Shown: positions 1-6,208, counted from the first letter of the stretch. The stretch: DNA of 6,999 nucleotides from Desulfobacterales bacterium (GCA_020345785.1 CP070771.1:4715542-4722540); one strand, 5' to 3'. Numbers and translations: made by a program. Notes: generated from the sequence alone by a model not told the origin.

Positions 1-59
1 ACTGGAAAGATTCCTGAACAAGCATTAAGGGCCGGAATACTCTCACCTGTTTGTTATCC

Positions 60-1472
60 TTATTTGAAATCCTCTTTGCGGAGTTCAAACTGTTTCATTT
101 TGTTGTATAAGCCCCTGGGATGGATGCCGGCGATCCGGGCGGCCTGGCCGACCCTGCCGCGGGCTTTTTTAAGCACTTTTTTAAGATAGAGTTTTTCGAC
201 CTGCTCCATGATTTCTTTTTGCAATTCGGGCAATGTTTTGTCTGTCCAGTCGGTACCTGCAAAACTCACTCCCGGTAGAATGCCGTTTGAAGCTGAAACG
301 CTGCCGTGCAGAATATTGGGCAGTTCCACCATGGTGATGACATCGGTTTTACACAGCAAGATGGCGCGTTCGATGACATTCATCAACTCACGGACGTTGC
401 CCGGCCACTCGTAGCTGCAGAGCACCTTGAGGGCCTGGTCGGAAATCCCGTTGATTTCCCGCCCGATCTTATAGCGGTAATAGGTCATAAAACGCCTGAC
501 CATTGTGGGAATGTCTTCCTTACGTTCCCTCAGGGGAGGGATGGTCAGCATCAAAACACTGAGACGGTAGTAAAGGTCCTGTCTAAAATTTCCCTGCAAA
601 ATTTCGTCTTCCAGCTTTTGGTTGGTTGCTGCGATGACCCGCACATCCAAATCCAGCGTATTTTCCGCCCCCACCGGCTTAATCTCATAATTTTGCAACA
701 CCTGAAGCAACTTGACCTGCAGGTGTAAAGGCATATCGCCGATTTCATCCAAAAAAATCGTGCCGCCGTGAGCCAGTTCAAATGCCCCACGGCGATATCG
801 AATGGCACCGGTGAACGCACCCTGTTCATGCCCGAACAGTTCGCTTTCAAGCAATTGCTCAGGTATGCCTGCCATGTTGACCGAAATAAAGGGGCCGGCG
901 GAGCGCGGGCTTTCGGCATGGATGGCTTTGGCCAGGTGCTCTTTGCCGACGCCGGTTTCTCCCAGCAGCAAAATTGGAGAATCACTCGGGATTACCTGTC
1001 GAACCTCTTCCATAAAGAGCTGCATGACATGGCTTTCGGAGACAAAGTCGGAGATTTTGGGCTCAGCCAGACCCCTGCGGTCGAACCGTTTCCTGAGGAT
1101 GAATTGGCGGCGTGATTCCAAGGTCGTTTCAAGGGCTTCTTCCATGCTTTTTTTGGAAATACCTGCGAACAAAACGACATCGGCCCCGGCGGCCGCCAGC
1201 TGGGCATGTTCTTCGGCGGAATCGCTTTCATGGATAATGACGGTGGTCGGATTTTCAGGCAATTCATTCAGTATCGCAATGCTGTTAACCGTCGGGCGTG
1301 GGATAAGTGCTTCGCTGATCACAATGACATCGCACCCGCTGCGAACCACTTTTTGCCAGGCGGAGCGCAGGTGCCCGAATGACTCCACCCTGACGTCGAA
1401 GTGTGAAAGCGCTTTCTGCAGATGGTTTTGCATGCTTTTATCTTTTACGCTTAAACCGACTCGAATAAGCAT
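60..1472 (-). CDS. Sigma-54-dependent Fis-family transcriptional activator with degenerate receiver domain
   Basis: A 470-residue NtrC-type enhancer-binding protein that would use ATP hydrolysis to open sigma-54 promoters. Residues 1-120 have a CheY-like layout but lack the acidic pair after the first strand (Ser8-Val9) and the conserved Lys-Pro near residue 104, and the phosphoacceptor position reads Ser53-Glu54. The AAA+ domain (about 142-375) is intact: Walker A GETGVGKE at 171-178, the sigma-54 contact loop GAFTGA at 218-223, Walker B GTIFLDEIGD at 237-246, arginine-finger region DLYYRL at 299-304, and WPGNVREL at 356-363. A Fis-type helix-turn-helix occupies about 437-460. The ATG is preceded by AAAGGAG (1479-1485) with a 6-nt spacer. 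The gene is divergent from the polyamine-like operon, whose sigma-54 promoter it probably activates. Known for the family: AAA+ chemistry and sigma-54 contact. Inferred: target and signal. No sensor kinase is visible in the window. Confidence 0.95.
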   Translation of the reverse strand: MLIRVGLSVKDKSMQNHLQKALSHFDVRVESFGHLRSAWQKVVRSGCDVIVISEALIPRPTVNSIAILNELPENPTTVIIHESDSAEEHAQLAAAGADVVLFAGISKKSMEEALETTLESRRQFILRKRFDRRGLAEPKISDFVSESHVMQLFMEEVRQVIPSDSPILLLGETGVGKEHLAKAIHAESPRSAGPFISVNMAGIPEQLLESELFGHEQGAFTGAIRYRRGAFELAHGGTIFLDEIGDMPLHLQVKLLQVLQNYEIKPVGAENTLDLDVRVIAATNQKLEDEILQGNFRQDLYYRLSVLMLTIPPLRERKEDIPTMVRRFMTYYRYKIGREINGISDQALKVLCSYEWPGNVRELMNVIERAILLCKTDVITMVELPNILHGSVSASNGILPGVSFAGTDWTDKTLPELQKEIMEQVEKLYLKKVLKKARGRVGQAARIAGIHPRGLYNKMKQFELRKEDFK

Positions 1473-1478
1473 TCAATG

Positions 1479-1485
1479 CTCCTTT
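1479..1485 (-). promoter_or_regulatory. Ribosome binding site of the activator gene
   Basis: The minus strand reads AAAGGAG, 6 nt before the ATG at 1472. This fixes the start codon, and with it the full-length receiver-like N-terminus. Confidence 0.85.
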
Positions 1486-1495
1486 ATCAGAAAAG

Positions 1496-1507
1496 AAATA
1501 CCGATTT
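1496..1507 (-). promoter_or_regulatory. Candidate operator copy next to the activator start
   Basis: On the plus strand this is AAATACCGATTT, the exact reverse complement of the 12-mer at 1711-1722. It lies about 11 nt upstream of the activator's Shine-Dalgarno sequence, a position that would suit autoregulation. The 12-mer itself has short dyad ends (AAAT...ATTT). Protein binding is inferred from repetition and placement only. Confidence 0.45.
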
Positions 1508-1682
1508 TCACGGTTTTATCCGGTTTGTCTCATGATGTGGTAATTTTTCTCGACCCCATCCCCCAATAAAAACCAATAACTATCTAAAAATAATTGAATT
1601 ATTTTATCAGGCCTTGGTTCGCCCGGCAGCGACTGACTTCAGCGGATCATCGGGTCAAGTTTTGGTAGTTGCATGCTTAGAT

Positions 1683-1694
1683 TACGGTATATTT
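1683..1694 (+). promoter_or_regulatory. Candidate upstream activator site, degenerate copy
   Basis: This stretch, TTACGGTATATT, shares the CGGTAT core and the T-rich right side of the 12-mer at 1711-1722. The two cores (1685 and 1715) are 30 bp apart, close to three helical turns, so two dimers could bind on one face. It is about 155 bp upstream of the expected transcription start. Confidence 0.35.
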
Positions 1695-1710
1695 TTTCTG
1701 TTTTCAAGAT

Positions 1711-1722
1711 AAATCGGTATTT
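1711..1722 (+). promoter_or_regulatory. Candidate upstream activator site
   Basis: AAATCGGTATTT is repeated exactly, in inverse orientation, at 1496-1507 and approximately at 1683-1694. It lies roughly 128 bp upstream of the expected start of the sigma-54 transcript, within the usual distance of enhancer sites for NtrC-type proteins. The assignment to the neighbouring activator is an inference. Confidence 0.45.
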
Positions 1723-1765
1723 TTTTACAATTTTTTAGAGAAAAGACACATCGGGTAAAAATCAC

Positions 1766-1776
1766 AAAAAAAAAAA
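1766..1776. other. 11-A tract, likely intrinsically curved DNA
   Basis: An uninterrupted run of eleven adenines is followed by an alternating AT stretch (1777-1790). A-tracts of this kind curve or stiffen DNA. Here it lies between the candidate enhancer sites and the sigma-54 promoter, where curvature would influence looping. Confidence 0.5.
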
Positions 1777-1786
1777 TTTATATATA

Positions 1787-1799
1787 AATAAATGTGTTA
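1787..1799 (+). promoter_or_regulatory. IHF-like binding site
   Basis: AATAAATGTGTTA matches the IHF consensus WATCAANNNNTTR at every specified position but one (A in place of C). It is centred about 50 bp upstream of the expected transcription start, between enhancer sites and promoter, as at many sigma-54 promoters. In AT-rich DNA such matches arise by chance, so the position carries most of the weight. Confidence 0.35.
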
Positions 1800-1817
1800 T
1801 GACATTCTAACATTAAT

Positions 1818-1833
1818 TGGCACGAATAATGCT
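1818..1833 (+). promoter_or_regulatory. Sigma-54 (-24/-12) promoter of the four-gene operon
   Basis: The sequence is TGGCACGAATAATGCT. Against the consensus TGGCACG-N4-TTGCW it keeps the whole -24 element, the essential GG and GC doublets with correct spacing, and differs only at the first T of the -12 element. Transcription should begin near 1844, leaving a leader of about 67 nt before the ATG at 1911. The adjacent divergent gene encodes a sigma-54 activator, which supports the call. Confidence 0.85.
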
Positions 1834-1910
1834 AATGTTTCCCAAGGATTTGCCGTATTAACCTATTAATCTCAGCACGTCCAGAATTTTAACTCTGATT
1901 GGAGACAAGC

Positions 1911-2336
1911 ATGTACATTGCACAACAGACCGAAAATTATAACTTGCCCGCAAGCCCGGAGTTTGTAAATTTGTCCTGCAGGCCGGAGGTTTGGGGGATT
2001 GCCTCCGCGATTGATATTTACAACTGTGACCCTGAAAAAATCCGCAGTGCCGACGCCATCCGTCGTTTCGTCGTCGAGCTCTGTGAACTCATCGACATGA
2101 AACGCTTCGGCGAAACCCAGGTGGTCCATTTCGGTGAAGAAGAGCGTGTCGCCGGCTACTCCATGGTTCAGCTCATCGAGACCTCTCTGATATCCGCCCA
2201 TTTCGCCAATCTAACCAACACCACTTATTTGGATGTCTTTAGCTGCAAGCCCTACGATCCGGAAATCGTCAAAAGGTTTTCACAAGCCTATTTTGGCGGA
2301 ACTCACAGTTCACTTCATGTAACTTTACGTCGATAG
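1911..2336 (+). CDS. speD: SpeD-family pyruvoyl-dependent decarboxylase (S-adenosylmethionine decarboxylase-like)
   Basis: This is a 141-residue protein of the prokaryotic AdoMet decarboxylase family, which cleaves itself to create a pyruvoyl group and then decarboxylates AdoMet for polyamine synthesis. Relative to the Thermotoga maritima enzyme, the four active-site residues Ser55, Ser63, His68 and Cys83 fall at exactly matching spacing on Ser84, Ser92, His97 and Cys112. Self-processing would therefore occur before Ser92. The usual Glu-Ser-His at the cleavage site reads Thr91-Ser92-Leu93, so substrate or processing may differ. Some SpeD homologues are known to act on ornithine or arginine instead, so the symbol names the family, not a proven reaction. 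GGAG at 1901-1904 with a 6-nt spacer supports ATG 1911 over the TTG at 1899, which overlaps that motif. It is the first gene of the sigma-54 operon. Confidence 0.85.
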   Translation: MYIAQQTENYNLPASPEFVNLSCRPEVWGIASAIDIYNCDPEKIRSADAIRRFVVELCELIDMKRFGETQVVHFGEEERVAGYSMVQLIETSLISAHFANLTNTTYLDVFSCKPYDPEIVKRFSQAYFGGTHSSLHVTLRR

Positions 2337-2346
2337 GAGACTGACT

Positions 2347-3318
2347 ATGCTCAAAGTTGACGTCTATAAAGATCTTGAAGATGCCAGACGAATCTGGCAG
2401 CGGTATTGGCCGCAAGAATGCCTGTTTGATCTTTGGGCGGTGCGCAATTGCTTTCAATTGCAATTCAACCATAGCCCTTATTTTCTGGTAGCCACCGAAA
2501 ATCGCAAATTTCGCGGAATGCTGGCCCTAAGCTGGATTGAGGAAGAACAGTGCTTTGGTCATTTTCCCGGGGAAGTATGGCATGGCAAAACATGGCTCGA
2601 GCAAAATAAAATCCTCGCCAGCGATCCGGCAGTATTCAGTATTCTGGTAAACCACATTCCGGCGACGGCCAAGATCCGATATTTGACCGATGACCCGAAT
2701 CTGGCGGGTGCCTCGCTGGATGCCATCGACGAAATCGGGTACCTGTTTCATCCGCCGCAGCATCATTATTCTTTTCAGGATTATCTGCAGTGTTTTTCGG
2801 GTAAGACGCGCAAGAAACTGCGCTGCGAATTGAACCGCCTGACAGCCGGCGGCGTGGCTTACCGTTACGACTGTCTCGAGGACGTGGTGCATTTGTTTCG
2901 CATGAACCTGGAAAACTTCCGGGAGGAGTCCTATTTCTACGATGTACGTTTTTTAAGGGCCTTTGAGAACCTGGTATCCTGGCTGCATGCCAACAGGATG
3001 CTGCGGGTGACAACCGTTCTTATCGGCGGTCGGATTGCGGCGGTGGATGTCGGTGCTGTTTGGAACCAGACCTATACGGTTCTGGCCGGCGGCGCCCATG
3101 CTGATTTTCCCGGCGTTGCCAAACTCATCAATTTTCATCATCTTGAATGGGCCTGTCAGCAGCGGTTCAAGGTAGTGGACTTTCTGTGCGGCGAGTTCAA
3201 CTGGAAGCACAGATTTCACCTGACCGCCCGGCCGTTATACAGGATCGAAAACCTGCCCATCGCAGTCGGTAGGCAGGACACGATTGCAGTCCCAAGGGTT
3301 GCCTGTGCAGTCGTCTAA
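2347..3318 (+). CDS. GNAT-superfamily acyltransferase, BioF2-like (Acetyltransf_6 type)
   Basis: A 323-residue protein with no signal peptide or membrane segment, so probably cytoplasmic. The C-terminal half resembles the BioF2-like GNAT domain also seen in FemAB-type relatives. It has a basic segment GKTRKKLR at 152-159, the strand LIGGRIAAVDVG at 225-236, the segment GGAHADFPGVAKL at 248-260 where the acyl-CoA pyrophosphate loop would be expected, and the closing pattern VDFLCGEFNWKH at 277-288. The N-terminal 140 or so residues look like a divergent second GNAT lobe. The likely role is transfer of an acyl or aminoacyl group to an amine made by the neighbouring decarboxylases; donor and acceptor are unknown. 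It starts 10 nt after the SpeD-like gene, and its Shine-Dalgarno sequence (GGAG, 2336-2339) overlaps that gene's stop codon, so the two are probably translationally linked. Confidence 0.75.
   Translation: MLKVDVYKDLEDARRIWQRYWPQECLFDLWAVRNCFQLQFNHSPYFLVATENRKFRGMLALSWIEEEQCFGHFPGEVWHGKTWLEQNKILASDPAVFSILVNHIPATAKIRYLTDDPNLAGASLDAIDEIGYLFHPPQHHYSFQDYLQCFSGKTRKKLRCELNRLTAGGVAYRYDCLEDVVHLFRMNLENFREESYFYDVRFLRAFENLVSWLHANRMLRVTTVLIGGRIAAVDVGAVWNQTYTVLAGGAHADFPGVAKLINFHHLEWACQQRFKVVDFLCGEFNWKHRFHLTARPLYRIENLPIAVGRQDTIAVPRVACAVV
3294..3298 (+). promoter_or_regulatory. Ribosome binding site deciding the ATP-grasp start
   Basis: AAGGG lies 6 nt before GTG 3305, inside the end of the acyltransferase gene. 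This favours GTG 3305 over the upstream TTG codons at 3284 and 3299, which have no good site, and implies a 14-nt overlap between the two genes. Confidence 0.6.
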
Positions 3319-4573
3319 TACGAGAGTCCTGGTTGTCGGCACCACCTCAGACTACATCGATTGGATCCGGAACAGTTGTCCCGGGCGCGCCCTGTTTCTG
3401 ACCGACCCGACAGTGCGCCGCGACGCCCAGGAGCCGCGCCCGTCACCCACAGAAGAAATCCTTTGTGATCTATCCGATTATGACGCAGCGCGCCGGGCGC
3501 TCCAGCAGCACCTTGACAGCGAGGGGCTTCAGCTGGACGGGGTGGCGTGCTATGATTGTGAATCGATGGAGCTGGCCGCCGTTCTGGCGCGCGAATGGGG
3601 ATTGCCCTATCCCTCCGTTGAGGCTGTCAACAATTGCCGCGATAAATATCTCTCAAAAACCATCTGGCAAAGGCATGGCCTGCAAACTCCGCGGGTTAAA
3701 CAAGTCAAATCGGCTGCCGAGGCCGCTCATTTTTCCCACGAGCTGGGCGGCCCCTGCGTGCTCAAACCGCTTAGCGGCAGCGGCAGTGAACTGATCTTTC
3801 GCTGCAATGATGCCCAAGCCTGCGAAAACCGTTTTATAGATATTCAAAACGGGTTGCAGCGGCGCCGGTCAAACCGTCTTTACAAGTCATTTTTTTCCGG
3901 TGATCCCGTAATACTGGCCGAAGCCCTGGTGGACGGCGACGAGTACAGCTGTGATTTTATGATCCAAGACGGTCGAGTGGAAATTATCCGGCTGACCCGC
4001 AAGATTATTTCTTCCCACGGACCATTCGGAACGGCCCTGGGTTACCTGCTGCCGGGTGTATTGCCGGCCGCCGTTGATGAAGACGACCTGCGGCAGACCC
4101 TCGCCCGAAGTGCCAGCGCCCTGGGGCTCGAACGGGCCCTTTGCATGCTGGATTTCATCATTCATCAGGACCATATCTTTTTGCTGGAACTGGCACCGCG
4201 ACCCGGTGGCGACTGCTTACCCTTTCTTTTGCGATGGTGCTGGAATCTGGATGTATTGAAGCTTTTTTTGGATTTTTGCCAGGGCCGGCCGCTGTGCTTG
4301 CCTGAAAAATCCAATTTGCGCCCCGGCATCGGATTGCGGCTTCACGCCCGCCAAAGCGGCACCTTGAAAAAAATCGATGCCGGCCGCTTGCAGCACGATA
4401 AGCGTGTGGCCGAGATCTATCTGACACGTCGAGCGGGACACCAAATCAAAATGCCTCCGGAAGACTATGATGCATGGCTGCTGGGGCATATCATTTTTGA
4501 ACCTCACGGAAATAGCGATCCGGAAACCCAATGCCGGGAGCTGATCGAAAAACTGGTCGTGGAGGTTGAATAA
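3305..4573 (+). CDS. ATP-grasp carboxylate-amine ligase
   Basis: A 422-residue protein with the order of an ATP-grasp ligase: an N-terminal Rossmann-like domain (RVLVVGTT near residue 7), the entry to the ATP-grasp fold at Arg112-Asp113-Lys114, and an ATP-binding lysine in VLKPLSGSGSE (Lys154). Next come VILAEALVDGDEYSCDF in the middle, and a metal-binding end with Asp283 and LLELAPRPGGD at 293-303. The Glu-x-Asn of many members is Glu295-Leu-Ala, closer to the APRP form seen in PurK/PurT-like enzymes. Such enzymes activate a carboxylate as an acyl phosphate and join it to an amine. Here the amine could be a product of the adjacent decarboxylases, or the ligase product could be decarboxylated next. 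GTG 3305 is preferred because AAGGG lies 6 nt before it; a TTG at 3284 would add 7 residues. Substrates are not predictable from sequence. Confidence 0.85.
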   Translation: MQSSNTRVLVVGTTSDYIDWIRNSCPGRALFLTDPTVRRDAQEPRPSPTEEILCDLSDYDAARRALQQHLDSEGLQLDGVACYDCESMELAAVLAREWGLPYPSVEAVNNCRDKYLSKTIWQRHGLQTPRVKQVKSAAEAAHFSHELGGPCVLKPLSGSGSELIFRCNDAQACENRFIDIQNGLQRRRSNRLYKSFFSGDPVILAEALVDGDEYSCDFMIQDGRVEIIRLTRKIISSHGPFGTALGYLLPGVLPAAVDEDDLRQTLARSASALGLERALCMLDFIIHQDHIFLLELAPRPGGDCLPFLLRWCWNLDVLKLFLDFCQGRPLCLPEKSNLRPGIGLRLHARQSGTLKKIDAGRLQHDKRVAEIYLTRRAGHQIKMPPEDYDAWLLGHIIFEPHGNSDPETQCRELIEKLVVEVE

Positions 4574-4579
4574 AGATTA

Positions 4580-5884
4580 ATGAAAACCATGCCGTCCGAT
4601 TTGCAGCAAGCCCTGCAGACGGTGCTTTCACAGAGCAGTCCGCTACTGCCGGAAGAAGAATTGCGCGCTTATGTGGCGTATTATTTTGACCGGCGCGATC
4701 GCTATCTGCAGATATTAACCGAGTACCCGGCACCTATATATCTGCAGGAATCATCGGTTCTCAGGGAAAGGGCCTCACGGTTAAAGAAAGCCTTCCAGGC
4801 GGTTCTGCCATCGACGGCTTTTTATTATGCCGTCAAGAGCAACAATCATCCCGACATTGCCGGGACGCTGCTGAAGGCCGGATTCGGCTTGGATGTTTCC
4901 AGCGGGCTCGAACTGGAAATGGCGTTGCAAATTGGGGCCCGGGACATCGTGTTCAGCGGTCCGGGGAAAACGGCAAAGGAGCTGCAGGCTGCGGTCGCCC
5001 ACGCCGATCGGGTCGTAATTCTCATGGACAGCTTCGGCGAGTTGAGCAGACTGGAGGACATTGCCGCGCATGTGAATACACGCGTTCGTTGTGGGGTGCG
5101 CCTGTCCGCCAACTCAGTGGGCTTGTGGCGCAAGTTCGGCATTCCTGTCGAAGACCTCCCGGCTTTCTGGGAACAGACCGGCCGCTGTCGCCACGTCCAA
5201 TTGATCGGGCTGCAGTTTCATTCCAGCTGGAACCTGTCACCGCAAAAACAGATTGACTTTATCCGCCTTCTGGGGAAAGTGCTGGCCGATATGCCCTCGT
5301 CGTTCAAAACCCAACTTGAGTTTATCGATATCGGCGGCGGCTACTGGCCCCCTCAAGGTGAGTGGCTGCAGCCGGCCGGCACACCGGAGGGCAGGGTGCG
5401 CGAGGCCCTGGGGCAGCCGGCGGTTTCCGCTAAAAAGCACTATCGTCTGCCGGCAGCGCCCATTGAAGAATTTGCCGAACAACTCGGCGCTGCCATCCGC
5501 CACCATCTTTTCAGCGTTGTTCCGTGCCGGATCTGTCTGGAGCCCGGCCGCTGGATCTGTAACGATGCCGTACAGCTGCTGTTTTCGGTCGTCGACAAAA
5601 AAGCACCGGATCTGGTCATTACGGATGCCGGCACCAATACCGTCGGCTGGGAGCGCTTTGAGACCGATTATTTTCCGATCCTGAACCTGACGCGGCCGGC
5701 ATTGCATGAACAACCCTGCCATGTCCTGGGCTCGCTGTGCACCCCTCATGATGTCTGGGGCTATGCGTATTGGGGGGCGGGTATTGAACCCGGCGATATC
5801 CTGATGATCCCACACCAGGGCGCTTATACCTACAGCCTTCGCCAAAACTTTATAAAACCCTTGCCGCAAGTGGTCACGGTTTAA
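4580..5884 (+). CDS. Fold-type III PLP-dependent decarboxylase (DAP/ornithine decarboxylase family)
   Basis: This 434-residue protein belongs to the alanine-racemase-fold decarboxylases that include LysA, ornithine/arginine decarboxylase and carboxynorspermidine decarboxylase. The PLP lysine is Lys86 in YYAVKSNNHP. The phosphate-binding glycines are in IDIGGGYW (249-256), followed by EPGR at 321-324, the second-subunit active-site cysteine and aspartate in LCTPHD (Cys387, Asp391), and the C-terminal QGAYTYSLRQNF with Tyr416. Homodimers with shared active sites are usual for the family. The HxGS segment seen in many relatives reads His214-Ser-Ser-Trp, and an extra segment of about 30 residues after the glycine loop is unlike LysA, so substrate specificity is open. 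It begins 6 nt after the ligase stop. The ribosome site is weak (GGAGG at 4561-4565 is too far), suggesting coupled translation; ATG 4589 is an alternative start three codons in. It is the last gene of the operon. Confidence 0.85.
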   Translation: MKTMPSDLQQALQTVLSQSSPLLPEEELRAYVAYYFDRRDRYLQILTEYPAPIYLQESSVLRERASRLKKAFQAVLPSTAFYYAVKSNNHPDIAGTLLKAGFGLDVSSGLELEMALQIGARDIVFSGPGKTAKELQAAVAHADRVVILMDSFGELSRLEDIAAHVNTRVRCGVRLSANSVGLWRKFGIPVEDLPAFWEQTGRCRHVQLIGLQFHSSWNLSPQKQIDFIRLLGKVLADMPSSFKTQLEFIDIGGGYWPPQGEWLQPAGTPEGRVREALGQPAVSAKKHYRLPAAPIEEFAEQLGAAIRHHLFSVVPCRICLEPGRWICNDAVQLLFSVVDKKAPDLVITDAGTNTVGWERFETDYFPILNLTRPALHEQPCHVLGSLCTPHDVWGYAYWGAGIEPGDILMIPHQGAYTYSLRQNFIKPLPQVVTV

Positions 5885-5962
5885 TCGCCATCGCGTCTGG
5901 CAATAAATCCTTTATGTGCTTGCGTGTAAAATCCAATTTTCAATATAATAAACCTCAAATCT

Positions 5963-6159
5963 CAAGCACCAAATTACAAATAAATCTCAAATCTCAATAT
6001 TCAATGACCAAAACATTCGCCAACATTGCAGCGCGCCGCGACGTAATATCCGGTGAGCCGGGGATGATGCGGGTTGGGCGCAATGGCAGGCGGACTCTTT
6101 GTTTGGATTTTTGAATTTGGGTCATTGGAATTTTTTTGGTATTTGGTATTTGGTGCTTG
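5963..6159. repeat. Imperfect long inverted repeat with GC-rich centre
   Basis: The left arm (5963-6009) contains CAAGCACCAAAT (5963-5974) and TCAATGACC (6001-6009). The right arm (6120-6159) contains GGTCATTGGA (6120-6129) and ATTTGGTGCTTG (6148-6159), which pair with them in the correct nested order. Between the arms is about 110 bp, mostly GC-rich. There is no transposase and no clear target duplication. This could be a small non-autonomous interspersed element, or a structured region that acts as a transcription barrier after the operon. Low-complexity AT-rich arms of this type make a repeat family plausible, but that needs other genomic copies. Confidence 0.55.
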
Positions 6160-6208
6160 GAATTTTCATGACTTTTGTTAAGCGGGTAATTTTCGCAAAA
6201 TTAGTCAT
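6122..6208 (-). CDS. Possible micro-ORF or truncated gene start, 28 codons
   Basis: The minus strand carries AAGGAG (6213-6218) 4 nt before an ATG at 6208, followed by 28 codons starting MTNFAKITRLTKVMK and ending at TGA 6122-6124. The peptide is basic, and its second half is encoded by the right arm of the inverted repeat, so its end is probably not conserved. It may be the 5' end of a gene interrupted by the repeat, a small basic peptide, or chance. I recognise no family. Confidence 0.25.
   Translation of the reverse strand: MTNFAKITRLTKVMKIPSTKYQIPKKFQ

Larger units (their letters stand above)
1473..1910. promoter_or_regulatory. Divergent AT-rich regulatory region between the activator and the operon
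   Basis: No plausible gene lies in these 438 bases. The part from about 1560 to 1900 is much more AT-rich than either flanking gene. It has the order expected of a looping sigma-54 control region: repeated CGGTAT-containing 12-mers (1683-1722), an 11-A tract (1766-1776), an IHF-like site (1787-1799), then a -24/-12 promoter (1818-1833) and a leader of about 67 nt. One further 12-mer copy in opposite orientation (1496-1507) sits beside the activator's start. I could not identify a convincing sigma-70 promoter for the activator; a weak TTACCA/GATAAA pair on the minus strand is the best seen. The architecture is visible; its use is inferred. Confidence 0.75.

Noticed and set aside
1..59. Possible terminator downstream of the activator
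   Set aside because: No stable hairpin followed by a T-run (A-run on this strand) is visible in these 59 bases; nothing can be assigned.
802..1569. Plus-strand open frame of 255 codons
   Set aside because: It is antisense to the activator, whose motifs are all intact in the minus-strand frame. The predicted product is rich in Ser, Arg and Pro with no recognisable domain, as expected of a shadow frame.
1899..1910. TTG start for the SpeD-like protein, four codons upstream
   Set aside because: The TTG overlaps the start of the GGAG ribosome site at 1901-1904 that serves ATG 1911, so the shorter form is favoured.
5237..5869. Minus-strand open frame of 210 codons
   Set aside because: It lies opposite the well-supported PLP decarboxylase and has no ribosome site or family resemblance; long antisense frames are common in GC-rich genes.
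5914..6114. Plus-strand open frame of 66 codons in the spacer
   Set aside because: It is made largely of the low-complexity left arm of the inverted repeat, has no Shine-Dalgarno sequence, and its composition is Lys/Asn/Gln-rich noise.
6131..6160. Tandem-looking GGTATTT / TTTGGT units that could suggest a CRISPR or microsatellite
   Set aside because: There are only two to three short, imperfect units with no spacers and no cas genes. They are better explained as part of the inverted-repeat arm.
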